This document shows positions 39,010 to 51,900 of a stretch of 64,000 nt of DNA, piece after piece; position 1 is the stretch's first letter; every line of letters begins with the position of its first letter. The notes beneath the pieces were generated by a model. It saw nothing but the letters and a program-made list of their open reading frames with translations. It ran no database searches and was not told the origin of the DNA. Location of the stretch: NCBI GenBank assembly GCA_013396915.1, contig VWZL01000356.1, positions 332,027 through 396,026 of the forward strand, given 5' to 3'. Source of the DNA: Stercorarius parasiticus. Lineage: Eukaryota; Chordata; Aves; Charadriiformes; Stercorariidae. Position numbers and translations under genes: made by a program.

Positions 39010-39041
39010 CATATTTTATTTTACTTTATTTTATTTTATTT
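39010..39041. repeat. (TTTTA)n microsatellite
   Basis: About six imperfect TTTTA units in intergenic DNA. Confidence 0.85.
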
Positions 39042-42000
39042 GTGTCCGAACATCATCTATTCTGTATCCTTCTGTGGTTTAAATATCACCTCTACTGAAA
39101 AAATTACAGACAGTGCAAAACACAAAACCAGTGGATCTGATTTCCAGAGGGTTATGCTGGCATGGAAAGATCCTTGCTAAGCTTTAGGACAGCACAGTCC
39201 TCCTTTTGTTCCCTGGTGCTGGGAATGCAGCCTGGCAGTTAGCTGGAATAGATCACTTCCAGTCTTCAGCAAATCCTAAATTGCCAAAATAGTCTGCCTT
39301 GGCAAGGTGAGCGAGCTAGAGAACAAGTCTGCTGTTCTGGTCTCTCCTTCCGTCCCACAAAACCTTTTGAGATTTCGTAATTGTCAGTGATCTTCATTGA
39401 GAAGGAAATCTACTTTTTTTGTCTTTGTGTAGAAAAATGAGAATATCATCCCAGAACAATCCCACGCTTAGGGCAGTGCTGCATTGTGGTTCAAGTCTCT
39501 TGGCTCTTAGCCAAATGAGAGACTTCAACCTTTATTTCTTACTGCCCAGCTGAGCTCTATACCACAAGATCATTCCATGTGCTTTTTCTGTCATTTCTCT
39601 TGCCTGAGAATTTTACAAAGCTCGTAGCCCTGAGAAGAGTTTGGTTTCAAGGAGTCAGCAGGTTCTGGTGGGAAAGTTGTTTGGTTTGGTTTTTTGTAAT
39701 TCCTTGGACCCTTTTGAATAGCTTCTTTTTCTTTTTTAGCTTGGTCCCAAGGAAAAGGTGTTTTTGCAATCCTGCTGCCTGTCAGTCAGTCCTTTGAATC
39801 CATGGCCACTTTCCCATAAATTTGAGTAAGAACGTTTCAAAAGCAATTGCATCCCAATACACTCCATGGAAATCAACAGCTGGGCACAGGAGGGGAACAC
39901 ATACGAACGTCTCCTGCAAAGGAAAGATGAGTAGAAGCCAGCTGCTCAACATCTGGCTGCTGGCTAATCAGCATGAGCACAGCCCCGCCACACAATATGG
40001 TATTTTTGCTCAGTGGAGATGTTAACAGGAGCTTGGGAGAGGAAGGGAAACTAGAAATGACCAAATAATCCTTCCTATGATAAATTCAAGCACAGCCATA
40101 TTTTTAATGTTAATGGTGTTTGTAAAGGTTATCTCCTGCAAGAAGGTGAGTGTGCTCCATGTGTATGTTTGATGAGTTTCTTTTCAAGACATCAAGACAT
40201 GGAAAGATATGCAAAAAGCTAGCTCCGTATCTTTGTTTGCTGAAGTCCATCCTGAATGAGGTATAAATTTTTGCTTTGAAAATTATGTATTGAGCCTTTA
40301 TCCTCCACTGCTTTAATCAATGCGAGCAGAACCAAGTTCTGAGACTGAGGTTCTGCATGTTTCACCACACTTTTTAGTTCCACGGCTTCACTGGGAGCAA
40401 TGCCAAGTCCGAACATCCACAAAAAACTGCAAGAGAAGGAACTGAGCACACAGTTTGCAGTAATATCAAGCAGGCAGCAAGACTCGGTAGAGTAATAAAC
40501 AGTTTAAAAGATAGACTCTTGCATGACTGAGCCCTTGTGTGGGATACTGTAATCTAGTAGTGTCTAGACAAATATATCTTATATAATTTTCTTTCTTCTC
40601 TAACCTGAAAGCAGCTAGATTTTCCAAAAGAAAGTACATTAAGAGAATTTCAGGTTGCAGATTTATACACTCACTAGTCAAAGAATATCCAGGTGAACTT
40701 TGCACAGAATCTCTATCCTGTTTCTATAATACCCAGTTGTCTGTGCACACGGTTCTTCTTTTTGCTTGTTCCAGGACTAAAGTCTTAGAAACAAAATCTT
40801 CGTAAGAGTCTTTAATGCAAGGTTGTACATTCATAGCATGGTGTATTCGTGTGACAGGAAATTACGTTTTAAATGCACAATCAATGAGAGTGTAAAGAAG
40901 ACACAGGAACTTGGTATAATATTCTCATTCATCATCATATATCATAACTAAACAAAAATGTTGAGTGATTATGAAATATGCATAATGGACACAAATACAT
41001 TCTTTAAAAAATTAAGTCTTATGTCGGTAGTTTGGAATAACATCTCTTTTGGTTCCAAACAGGCAAATAAAGGCATATCTTATACAGTTCTGCATCATGG
41101 TTTTGGTACAATAACCTCTTGAACTGCGAGAATCAAAGCTTGGGGTAATTGTGATAAGCAGATTTAAGAAAACCATTATGTAGTCCAGGTGATGGGAAAT
41201 TTTCAACAGATTGAACTTACAACATCTATGTATTTTACAGTTTGGTTTGGAAAAACAATATAACACTTGTCAGTACATCTGGGAAGAATTTGTTGAAACT
41301 TAAGTCCTGTAACTTCATGTTCAGTGAAGTCCTGAGTAAAAAAGAGTATCAGAATTGGCTCCTCTGGTTAAGATTACCAGAGCTGCAGGCAAACAAAAGG
41401 GACACTGGGACCTGGTCCATCTTCCATTCACTGCTCATCAAGCAGATGTCTTCTGTTAAGATGGCCAGGGAATCATATTCTCTTGGCTTATTTTTGCTCA
41501 ATTTAATGACAGAAATGAAGACGCTGTGAACATCCTAGCTTTTGAAAGAGATCCCGTTAAGACAGAGACACAGTCTTCAAAGTTTCTTTTTGTTAGCTTC
41601 AGGAAAGCAAAACCGCATCAGCCTATTTGTGTATTTAGATCACTGATTTTGTCAGATCACATTTTGCTCCTGTTAGCCCTGTGGGATCACATCCAATGTG
41701 TTTTCAGAGTTTAGAGTATGATCAAATAGGAACAGTGTGGCATAACAGAAGGGTTTATTTTATTTTAGGATACATGTGTGTTTTCTTGTTGTGAACTCAG
41801 AGTTGACAAATAGATGACAAATTCTGGATGGCATTTGAAGTAAACTTTCATTAAGCTGGCAGCATCTTTATGTTTATTTTTGGTGGAATGACCTTTCGAT
41901 GTGTAAAGGCCCTAGATGCTTCCTGATTAAGTTATACTTCCACATGAGAAACACTTTCAGCTCAGAGGAATTATGTGGGAACAATTGATGAATCTTCTAC

Positions 42001-45000
42001 TTTCTCACAGTCTCCTGCTCAAATTGTAAGATAAATGTCATGGGGGGAGATGTTTACCTGAAAAATAAAGCTGAAATGTAATTTCCTTTTTTTTAAGCTG
42101 CAGTTCCTAGTGCTGTCTGTCATCACAACCAGATGTTTTAGAAGAGTTGATGGGGTTGATGAGCTACATGAAAAAACAGAACTGACTCTTAGAAAAAGGT
42201 AACTGATGTTAAAATAAAAGAACATTTCTGTGCAGCTAAAAAAAAAGAGCGTTTCAATGCAGCAAATTGAGCATTCTTTGTGTTTTCTCATTTTTGAAAT
42301 TTTTAATGATTTGACTATTCTCTTTCCATTTACTTACACATTACTGTTAATTAGCTCACATTCCTCAGCTCCCATCCTGACCTAGCTCTGGTTTCCTACC
42401 TGTCTGCTGTGAGGAAAGAGGCTTGGCTATGTCTGTGTGCGTGTGCTTAGCAGTTACAAAATTCAAATAGCTCAGGCTATTAGCCCTGTCTCCTTGTACA
42501 TGTCAACCTTTCAGCTAAGTCAGATAAAATATAAATATATTTCATTTAGATGAAACATTAGGTTTTTGGGGGAGAAAAAAAAACAAACACCAAACTAAGA
42601 ACAATAACCCAAGGTCAGGAGTGGAAAGCATGCTCTCAGGATATGATTTAAGTTCAGGCTCCTTTCCTGGTTGTACTCCATAATTCTGTGCTAAATCCCA
42701 GTTAGCTCACAGGAGTCTGACCAGTCTGGCCAAGGGCTGGGTAACAGTCGTGAGGAGACCTCCGAATTTTGCCTCAGGTGTTTCTATTACACATCTAAGA
42801 GCTTCATATTTGAAGAGTTATTTTAAGTCTCACTGCACCTGCTGTTCTTTGGAAGGATAATTTGATCCATAAAGGAAGACAAATTAATTAGATTTAAAGG
42901 AGTCTGGATATCAAGACTAACCCTCTTGCTGCTGAAGTGAGGATGACAGAGAACAGATTGTATTTAAGTCTTGTTTCCTTCCTCCTGCTTCTCAGCAGGC
43001 CTCTGCCCTGGCTGTCCTGTATCTTACAGCATTGCTGCTGCTCTGCATTGTGCTGGATGAGAATAGCCCTTCAAAGACGCTCTCACGAACTGAACTCACA
43101 GAAGTGTGCTGCGCCCCAAATTTCTCCCCTCCTGCCCTGTTCCTTCCTCCTCGCTTCTAGGGAAGCAGCAGTGCCAGAGGGTGCACTGGCTTCTGCCTCC
43201 CGGGGTGTCCCTATTCCTTATTCCACCTTGCCCTCCAAGGGCAGCTTGGGCTACCTTCCAGGTAGACCTCTGGTGGTCTAAGGTAATGAGTAGGGACTTG
43301 AACCTTTGTTGCGTCTTGATTTCCTCCATAAATCCGTAAAATGCAGGTTCTGTAAAATAAAAAAAAATAAATTAAAAGTGTTTCGATTTTAGAGCTGAGG
43401 TGAAGACAAGTTAGCAAATCATCTCTGCAAAATTTCACTGCCACAGTACAGCTTCCAGACTTGCCGTATGTAGTTAAGAATAAGGTATGCAAGCTAACAA
43501 GTTCTATTAGATAAGCTGCTCTGACAAAGAGATAAATCAAGAGGCTAGTCCAAAACAATTCCTGCGCTAGAGTCTATAGTTAGTGAAAACTCTTTGCAGG
43601 GAATGTTGTTGTACCACCAGCTGCCCACTGGAATAAGTAGAGTGGTGCTGGAAAACAGAGATAACTGGGTGGCCACAAATTATAAATGTTGTCTTAATTT
43701 CTCATTTAACTCCTTTAGTATTTTATAACTTATTCTTCATTCCTAATGCTTCCCACCTTCTTTGTCAGGCATAGGTGTGTTGAAACAGAGGGCTGCTGAC
43801 TTGGAGCATCCAGGAGACTTCATTTGCCAGCAGTTTCAGATGAGAATTGCTGTATCGTACTTGAAAATATCACTGGTTTGTCAGGAGATGGGAGACATTA
43901 AATTTCTCTAGAGAGTTAAGGTTCTGTTTTCCATTTATAATACGGATTTAATGAAATACAAATTTGCCAAAGGTTCTTGTTATTAAGGAACACTTCATAA
44001 AAAAAGCAGTAAAGCAGCGCTTTAGAGAGGCAAAACACCACATAAATGTTAAGTGTTAGCTCTTGTTAAATGGCACATGTAGCTGTTTGAAAGTCTCTTG
44101 CACAATCAAGAATTGTCCTCGAGCCTGCCTCTATCAGTAGAGAAAACCAACCAAGTAGAGCCAAAAAGCTGATCCTTTCACTACCACGCAAGGTCGACTG
44201 TCTGAACCGTGTTTGTCTGAAAACCAGATCCACTTATTTTGACCACATTCTCAGTTAATAAAGCAGCCATGAGGTATCATTGAGCTCACATTATGCTCTG
44301 TCCAGGCCAACTGTCAGAACTTCTCACTTGAGCAAAAATAATCATTTAACTCTGACAAGTGGGATCTAGCGCCTGCCGTTGATACTCCAACACCGATTTT
44401 TAAGTAGAACAATATGTTTCAATCAAGGGGGAGCTCTAGTTATAAACAACTGACAAATTTATTTGCAACCTTTTTGGACAAGCTGGATATTGATTAGAAA
44501 GAAACATTTTAAAATCAGTCATCCTGAACAATTTTTATACAAGGATCTTCAAGGAATGGGCTGAAGTTTCTCATCAATACTCACAATAAATTCTGGAACA
44601 GTAAGAAAATTCCAGAAAAGGGATTAAACACAAATACTGTGTCAAAATTAAAAAAAAAAAAGAAATAAAAAAAATATGATTCATGTAACTTTAACCAGCT
44701 CTAAATAAATTAACAAAAAGGCCACTCAGGATTTGTGCCTAAAAAAGCAGTTGTATGGAACATAAGCCTCGTCAATGGTCCTTATGGCATTTTTTAAGGA
44801 GATATTGATGCTTTGGTTGATAAAAATATCTGCAGACATAAAACGGGCCATTGTACTTAATGCCTTATTGTCTTTCCAAAACACTAAATGACATTTTATT
44901 TAGCAAATTAGAGCTATAGAAAGGCAACGGGGTACATATCACACAGATTAAGACATGCTAAATAACAAATCTCAAACAGGTACTTGTTAATGGGAAAACA

Positions 45001-45901
45001 TAATTGCACAGTGGTGTTTCCAGAGAAGTTCTCCTGGGATCAGGGCTATCCAACACACAGAATACTGCAAGTCTTTAAACCTAGTAGAAAAACTTAGCTT
45101 TCAGTGCATGCTTTGAGAAGATTTCTCAGTCAGTGTATAACTGCTCTATAAAGTGCTTCACTTCTTGGATGTTGATGTAATTAAATCTACACCCACGTTT
45201 TGTCTAGAAGTTGCAAGGACCTTACATATCTCTGAAACTGAAACAAACCTGAGTTGCTTTTCAAACTCATGTCAAGAAGACGATTTTTGTATCAACATGT
45301 CAACACGTCACAATGTTCCATTTCCTAGTAAATTGTCCAGCAATTTCCTTGCCCTTGTTCTCAGCTTTGGTGAATAATTTCTGCGACACCCTGAACTGGT
45401 GTGAGGAACCAACGCTGGATTCCTACCAAAGGCCTCTTCAGTTTCACGGATGGAAAAGCATGATGTGGTTTTTCTGTAGTCATTCATTTTGGAGACATTT
45501 TGGCACAAATTATCTCTGTTATCAGCTCTTCATACCATTCCTACACTCTCAAATGGCTAACAAAATAAGATAGAAGCACCAGTGTGGTACGTGTTGATTA
45601 ATACAATCTGGGAAGCTTGAACTCAGGAAATAATTTTTCCTGCATTAAAAAAAAAAAAAAATATTGCTGCATTAAACAAAAATACTTGCACTGTCAGGGA
45701 GCTGGCACTTAGGACAGTGATGCACATTGTTGATGCTCGTCAGTAACGGGCACCATAACGCCATTCTGTCATGCTGCATCATCTCTTCTAGCTATAAGCA
45801 CTGGAAACTATTGTTAACACTCGGAGAACGCCTGTGATTTACTGCCTATAGGCCAAATAACCAAACACATGAAATAAATAATTTCACTTATTGATCTGGA
45901 G

Positions 45902-45942
45902 ATATATATATAAAAAAAATATATATATATATAAAAAATACC
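45902..45942. repeat. (AT)n / A-rich microsatellite
   Basis: Two (AT)n blocks separated by an A8 run and followed by an A6 run. Confidence 0.9.
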
Positions 45943-46339
45943 TATATATCCAGACATGTATATCTTCAGACATGACCTTTCTCACTTACTACTTTTTAAA
46001 AAGTTTCCCAGGCAATGCTGGGGGAAAAAAAGAGCAGAAAAGCAAGGTTTAAAGGGCATGAAATGATGACAGTTTGTGTGAAACTCTATTAAAGTTCTAG
46101 TGCAATGTTTTTGTAAGGGAAGAAGGGAAGTGCTGTTTTGATTGTTTTGGGGAGATAGCCAGTCATTTTGCATATGGCAGAATATTTAAAATATTTGGTA
46201 ACATAATGTTTACATGTCTCTGGAAGAGAAAAATGACTGTTTTACATTGCTGCTGTAAATCAAGTGTCTCTTCTCAGAGTAGTATATGAAACTAAATTAT
46301 TTGTATAGATGTGTACTCCGGTTTCATTCACTTTTTTAG

Positions 46340-46404
46340 CCCACAGGCTTTACCAGGACGCATTGCTAATCCGCACGTACTGCGCCAAGACATCAGTCTG
46401 CCAG
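46340..46404 (+). CDS. Candidate coding exon of unrecognised small gene
   Basis: 65 nt between a pyrimidine-rich acceptor (CACTTTTTTAG) and a consensus donor (GCCAG|GTATGG). The frame starting at 46341 reads PQALPGRIANPHVLRQDISL and is open across the exon; a second frame is open too. If it is spliced to 47541, the frame continues uninterrupted to the stop at 47740. No ATG is present in the frame, so at least one upstream exon would be required. The family is not recognised. Confidence 0.35.
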
Positions 46405-47284
46405 GTATGGATCACACAGATCCAGCAGCGAATTTTATGGGACCTACAGAGCAGTGCAAACTCCTGCTGTGCTGTTTGTTAATTTGCAGCTCTCCGTGCA
46501 GGCCCTCCTGAACTCTGCGCAGATGGTTTGCATCAGGAGTCGTTTTTTGTCTGTGCTATAGAAATACATGTTCTATATCAGGTCTCGGACCTGGGCACAT
46601 GCAGGGCACTACACAGGCCACTTCAAAGCGACACGCAGCTGGCGTTTGCCCCTGCCATCAGTACCCAGCACCTCTCTCCCTGTTGTTCGTGCCTCCTTCC
46701 ACTGCCGTTGCCAGTGGCAGTATCTGGCAAAAAAGCGTTTGATCCCTGCTGGATATGCAGATTCTTTACATGCAGATCTTTGGCTATTCAAAACCCATGG
46801 TTAGACTATTCCAGTCATTCCTTATGTACTCAACCTTCTGCATTTTTAATACATTTTTAAAAGTTACTTAAGCCACCTATATCAGCATCTATGAGCTAGA
46901 ATAGCGCATTCCAGAAATATATGCCTGGCAGCAGTCTTGCATGTTTAAGTTAAAGATAGGAAAACATTATTGTGTGAACAGCAGGCACAAAAATATCTAG
47001 TTTGATAAGTATATAGGCAGTTTTCTCCATGGTGTTACTATTTTGGAAGAGGGAGAGTATTTAAGAGTACTCAAATATTCAGTATGCATACAAGTTGAAT
47101 TTCTTCCAGAGTAAGAGTGCTGTGATTATTCTGCAGTAACTGCGCGTGAGGATACTCGTACTCCATCTACGCAGAGCTGTTCCGATCCATTTCCTCACTG
47201 ACAATTCCTAACTTAACTTCTCGCTAGCTAATGAAAAAGCTACCATAAAAATTCTTCTATTAAACCTTTTTTTTCTTTTTCTAG

Positions 47285-47397
47285 TGAGAACAGTTTAATG
47301 ATGTTAGCAAGGATTTTTATGTTGGATATAAAAAGGAGAGCACTTCCAGGAGAAGAATTTCCAGAGATGCCTCTGCTGAAATTGCTGACGAAGAATG
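47285..47397 (+). other. Candidate alternative exon (113 nt)
   Basis: A strong polypyrimidine acceptor (TTTTTTTTCTTTTTCTAG) is followed by a frame, needing two preceding bases, that reads ENSLMMLARIFMLDIKRRAL and then PGEEFPEMPLLKLLTKN, with a GTAATG donor. It could splice in phase to 47541 but not from the exon at 46340-46404 in either of that exon's open frames. It may be alternative, non-coding or spurious. Confidence 0.22.
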
Positions 47398-47540
47398 GTA
47401 ATGCACAAGGCTTCTTCCTTTGAAACTGCTCTGAGACATCGTCACCGCTGCATTGTCGTTTGTCCTGAGTCTCAGTCACTGGCACCGAGTTCTGCTCTGT
47501 GATACCAACTCTGCTTGGAGTTCTAAGTGCTAATTAACAG

Positions 47541-47740
47541 AGCTTTCTTCTGTGTCTAGGATAGAGGTTGGCTTCATGGTCCCAAAGAGTAGCGCCCTAC
47601 AGTACGATTCATATAAAACACCTCGTTATGGTGTACATGGAATGAAGCAAGACAGACGGGCCTCTTTCCGCATCGTTTCTGCTCTTGGTGAGCCCCTTAA
47701 GCACTACACATCTCGTAATAATCATCACCTTTACAATTGA
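47541..47740 (+). CDS. Candidate terminal coding exon of unrecognised small gene
   Basis: An open frame of about 60 codons, ending in TGA at 47738-47740, has protein-like composition: IEVGFMVPKSSALQYDSYKT, then PRYGVHGMKQDRRASFRIVS, then LGEPLKHYTSRNNHHLYN. Two acceptors are possible: a strong one ending at 47559 (TTTCTTCTGTGTCTAG), or a weaker one ending at 47540 (GCTAATTAACAG). Only the latter is in phase with the exon at 46340-46404. A GTGAGC donor after 47687 is an alternative 3' edge. An AATAAA lies 153 bp downstream. The short, basic, Tyr/Arg/Lys-rich sequence resembles in style small ciliary microtubule-associated proteins, but I could not place it in a family. It ends about 475 bp before the assembly gap at the TIAL1 promoter. 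Confidence 0.4.
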
Positions 47741-47892
47741 CACTGTATTGTGGTACCTGAAGACAGCCAGGCTGTACTATTAATATCATAAGTGGACAGT
47801 ATGTACAATCACAATCTTCGCTTGTGAATGTGACATGCAGTAACACATCACAGTATAAATCAGACTCCCCTCAGGCAAGCAGACTGCAATCC

Positions 47893-47898
47893 AATAAA
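47893..47898 (+). terminator. Polyadenylation signal AATAAA
   Basis: A canonical hexamer 153 bp after the stop codon of the candidate small gene, on the same strand. It supports, but does not prove, a transcript ending just upstream of the TIAL1 CpG island. Confidence 0.4.
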
Positions 47899-47949
47899 TA
47901 TTTACAGGATGAGCCCCCTGAGGTGTATCAGATGGCTTTATTTGTCATT

Positions 47950-48214
47950 TATGCACACACCACCGCCATACTTCTGCATCGGCGTCACCCTCCCCGCACA
48001 GAAATCCCCCAGAGGCCTGTGGTGGAACAGGGGCTTTCCCCAACTCCTCCCAGGGCAGCGGCCCATGGCCGGCGCTGGCGGCACCCCGCGGGGCTGGGGC
48101 CGGGGCCGGGGCCTGGAGCCGGCCCTGCCTCGCTCGCCCCCGGCTCCGACAAGCGAATCTTCCCGGGCTGCTGGCGGCCAATGGGCGCCGCTCGGGCCGG
48201 CCCCCGGCGGCGGG
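47950..48214 (+). promoter_or_regulatory. TIAL1: TIAL1 promoter CpG island (left part)
   Basis: Composition rises sharply to very GC- and CpG-rich sequence, and a CCAAT box is at 48178-48182 (GGCCAATGGG) just before the gap. The island resumes after the gap (48945 to about 49000, with GGGCGGGGGGGCGGG runs). TIAL1 is broadly expressed, and a TATA-less CpG promoter is expected. The transcription start is not visible. Confidence 0.75.
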
Positions 48215-48944
48215 NNNNNNNNNNNNNNNNNNNNNNNNNNNNNNNNNNNNNNNNNNNNNNNNNNNNNNNNNNNNNNNNNNNNNNNNNNNNNNNNNNNNNN
48301 NNNNNNNNNNNNNNNNNNNNNNNNNNNNNNNNNNNNNNNNNNNNNNNNNNNNNNNNNNNNNNNNNNNNNNNNNNNNNNNNNNNNNNNNNNNNNNNNNNNN
48401 NNNNNNNNNNNNNNNNNNNNNNNNNNNNNNNNNNNNNNNNNNNNNNNNNNNNNNNNNNNNNNNNNNNNNNNNNNNNNNNNNNNNNNNNNNNNNNNNNNNN
48501 NNNNNNNNNNNNNNNNNNNNNNNNNNNNNNNNNNNNNNNNNNNNNNNNNNNNNNNNNNNNNNNNNNNNNNNNNNNNNNNNNNNNNNNNNNNNNNNNNNNN
48601 NNNNNNNNNNNNNNNNNNNNNNNNNNNNNNNNNNNNNNNNNNNNNNNNNNNNNNNNNNNNNNNNNNNNNNNNNNNNNNNNNNNNNNNNNNNNNNNNNNNN
48701 NNNNNNNNNNNNNNNNNNNNNNNNNNNNNNNNNNNNNNNNNNNNNNNNNNNNNNNNNNNNNNNNNNNNNNNNNNNNNNNNNNNNNNNNNNNNNNNNNNNN
48801 NNNNNNNNNNNNNNNNNNNNNNNNNNNNNNNNNNNNNNNNNNNNNNNNNNNNNNNNNNNNNNNNNNNNNNNNNNNNNNNNNNNNNNNNNNNNNNNNNNNN
48901 NNNNNNNNNNNNNNNNNNNNNNNNNNNNNNNNNNNNNNNNNNNN
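48215..48944. other. Assembly gap (730 N)
   Basis: A run of N within the TIAL1 CpG island. The first TIAL1 coding exon (start codon and the residues preceding the YVGNL of RRM1) is not found anywhere in the readable sequence and most likely lies here. Open frames drawn across the gap are meaningless. Confidence 0.95.
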
Positions 48945-51900
48945 ATGGGGGACGCCGCAAAAGCGGGCGGGGGGGCGGGCAGGAGAGGGAAAAATCCCTT
49001 TTCCCTCCATTATTTCAGAGTGTGGTTCGGTAGCCGTCTCCTGGGCCCTGGCAAAAGAAATAACTGTGTGTTGGCCGTGTCTCTCTAGGCAGTGTTTGAT
49101 CAGTTGGTGGCTGTCATCTGTTTTCTGTTTAAAAATAAAAAATCTGAGCTTTTTTTTTTTTNTTTTCAACTCTGCAGGTATGGTTTTGATGAGTTTTCTT
49201 TGTCCTTTTGGCTTATATGAGGGGGCCAGTATGTGTGGTTAGGCACTTGAGATCATATAATTCTGCTGTTGATTATCTTAAGGAGTTCCTAGCTTTCCAG
49301 TTTCCAAAGGATGTTGTTACGTGCTGTATGAACAGTTCAGTGTTCGGGCCGCCCGTAGGAGAAACACAGTTTAAGACAGTGCAAATGAAATCTTTATCTA
49401 TTTAGTTTTTGGGACAGTAGCAGCCTCTAGAAAGGCTTTCCAAGATAATTTGGATTGAAGGCCACTTTAAAGAAACTACTGAAAACGGAGTAAAAGATCT
49501 CTGAATTTTGTTTCCACTACCAAAATGATGACTTGGCATTTAAGGCTTTTCAAGGGAATTTATGTTTTTTCTCCTTCCTATGTCTGCAAAAGTTCTTCTA
49601 ACTTGTTAATGGTGTAGTATAAGTACTTACTTAGTCCTCGCTCCCTAGATGCATAGTTTAAATAAGCGTATCTTAAATGCTTTTTGTGTTGACTACCCAA
49701 ATGGTCTGAGTTTGCTTGGCCCTGATAGTGGATGTAGTTTTCTGAGCGTGAGAGGAGGGAAAAGGGCAAAGTTGCACAGCATTTTACTCAGTTTTATTTT
49801 CAAGGTTCCTCTCTTCCCGATTGGCTCCTCTTTTTCTAAATAAGTGCTGTATCTAAACTAAGTTTTAAAGTGTCCTTTTACTGCTAACAAGTGGGTGGTT
49901 CTTACTAACACATCCATCGATGACCTGACTTAGCCCATAGTCACTGACAAGGAGAATATTACATTTGTACTAAGATGTCTGAAATAGCATCTCTACAGCT
50001 GCCCAAGATGTTTTATTTCATACATGTGACTCCCTGTTTAATTTGTCAAACTAATAAACAGCATATACATTCATTTCCTAGTAGTTTTGTAGTAACCACA
50101 GTCATGTAGGGTTACTTTCCTGTAATTATTTGATGGCTTTTTTCATAGAACACAAAAATTCCGCTGTAGCATTTCATGCATCTCCTTTTTGTCCCTACTT
50201 TACCTTTAAATTGAGAATTGCAAGTTTTAAAGATTATTATCCTGGGTAGTACTTCTCATGTGTAGTAGTAATTATCTCTCATATGAATAAAACTCACTGG
50301 CCCCCAAGAATAACCAGTAATATTGTAAGTTGAACTCCTTGTTTTTGTTTGTTATTTTTAATGGGAGGTGGGGGGGGTTGTCAGTGAAGAACAAATGTTT
50401 CTGTAGCTGTTTGACCACGTAGGAGTCTTCTCTTTTAATGCTTGCAAGAAATTTTTTTATTTAATTATAAAAAGAAAAACCTACCTAACCACTGCTCACC
50501 TAACGTTTATGCCCATCTTAAATATCTCAGGAATAATAATTGTTTCTATTTGCAGTACTTACAGGTCCGTTATGTTGTTTTCAGTCATGATAGGTCAGTC
50601 ATGAACCTCTTAAGAATTCAAAATATTTTCTGAGGCTTAATATAGAAAACAGGCACCATTTGCATTTTTATTTCTCACATTTCATAACTCGTAGGCCTTT
50701 ATAGAAATGTGAAGAGTAACATTCAGTATTTTCTGCCAAAAAGTTTTCCTTACTGCTCTAAACAATTTGAAGATAACTTGAGAAAGGGGGGCCTTTTTGT
50801 AGGATTTGTCACCCCCCTCAATTCAGATGTGATATAGAAAATTCACAACGTGTAATTTTTCAGCTGGTCCTAAAATGAGTTGTGGGCTTCTGAATTTGTT
50901 TTTTTTATAGAACACTTGAAAGCTTTGTTTTCTGTGAGTACTGTTAGATGTCCTTCCATCACAAGCTGTATCAAAGTCTTTTTTCTACTTTAAAGTGGAA
51001 ACCAGACTATTAGAAACGTAACGTGTTGCTGATGTTATTGGCTGTCACTGATAACTGGAAGAAAAGTTGCAAATTTGTATGTTCTTCTTATGAATGGTTT
51101 TAGAAGAAAAACTTCATGAGCAGTCACTGAATACCTGCAAGTTGTTGTATCGTTAGCTGTGGGATATTCTAAGTGTCGTGGAATTTGGATGGGGTGCAGA
51201 AGTAGGACTTAACTGTGAACTGGGAGCTGGATTCACTTCTCTTATACTTCCTTTCAGTAGAGGAATATTGTCTGCTAGCAGAGTCTACAGGCTGGATTTT
51301 TCTTGGTATTCTTTTATTCCCAGTGCCTCACTAGTACTGGCAGAGGTGCTACTAGAACTTCTATGGGCTTTCCACCACATCAGTGACCTTATTGCTTATC
51401 ATACTTTCTTCATTTAAATGTGGAATCTGCCATTCCTTGCATGTTGTGTGTATGACTGTGAAAACATATTTACTCTTTCCTCCAAGTAGTATGTAGGGGA
51501 CTTCTGTGGACCTAAAAGTAGTGGCTATAAACGTCCCTGTCTTCCTTACCTGTCTAGGATACAATGAAAACCTGTTTACCTTCACAAAGAGGATTTTCTT
51601 GCTCAAGCTGAAGAGTTTAATTCTAAAACTCATTACTTGCTGATATGCACTTCTTCTATTCTTTAGATAATTTTACAAGATCTCTGAATTTCAAATACAG
51701 TTTTCCTATTCTTTGTGTTGTCAGCAGCATTCAAAAGTGTAGAATATTGAAATTTTTATCAGGAGATATATACATGGCTTGGGGTTGGTTTTTTTTTTCC
51801 CCCTGTGTGCTTATTAATTGGTATTTAAGTGCTTCAGACTTGCAGAAGGGAACAAACACTATTGCCTGTATGCAAAAAGCCCCAACTTTTGCTGCCCTGT

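Larger units (their letters stand above)
33181..46339. other. BAG3-TIAL1 intergenic region
   Basis: About 13 kb with no recognised gene. The longest open frame (33420-34097, 225 codons) lacks an ATG start and any family resemblance. Items seen are an exon-like segment at 35921-36044, a (TTTTA)n run at 39010-39041, an A-rich run near 44648-44673, an A17 run near 45644, and an (AT)n tract at 45902-45942. The region presumably contains distal control elements of the two divergent genes. Confidence 0.5.

Noticed and set aside
47824..49242. Long open frames of 340-472 codons crossing 48215-48944 on both strands
   Set aside because: They are open only because the N run has no stop codons; the flanking sequence is promoter CpG island.
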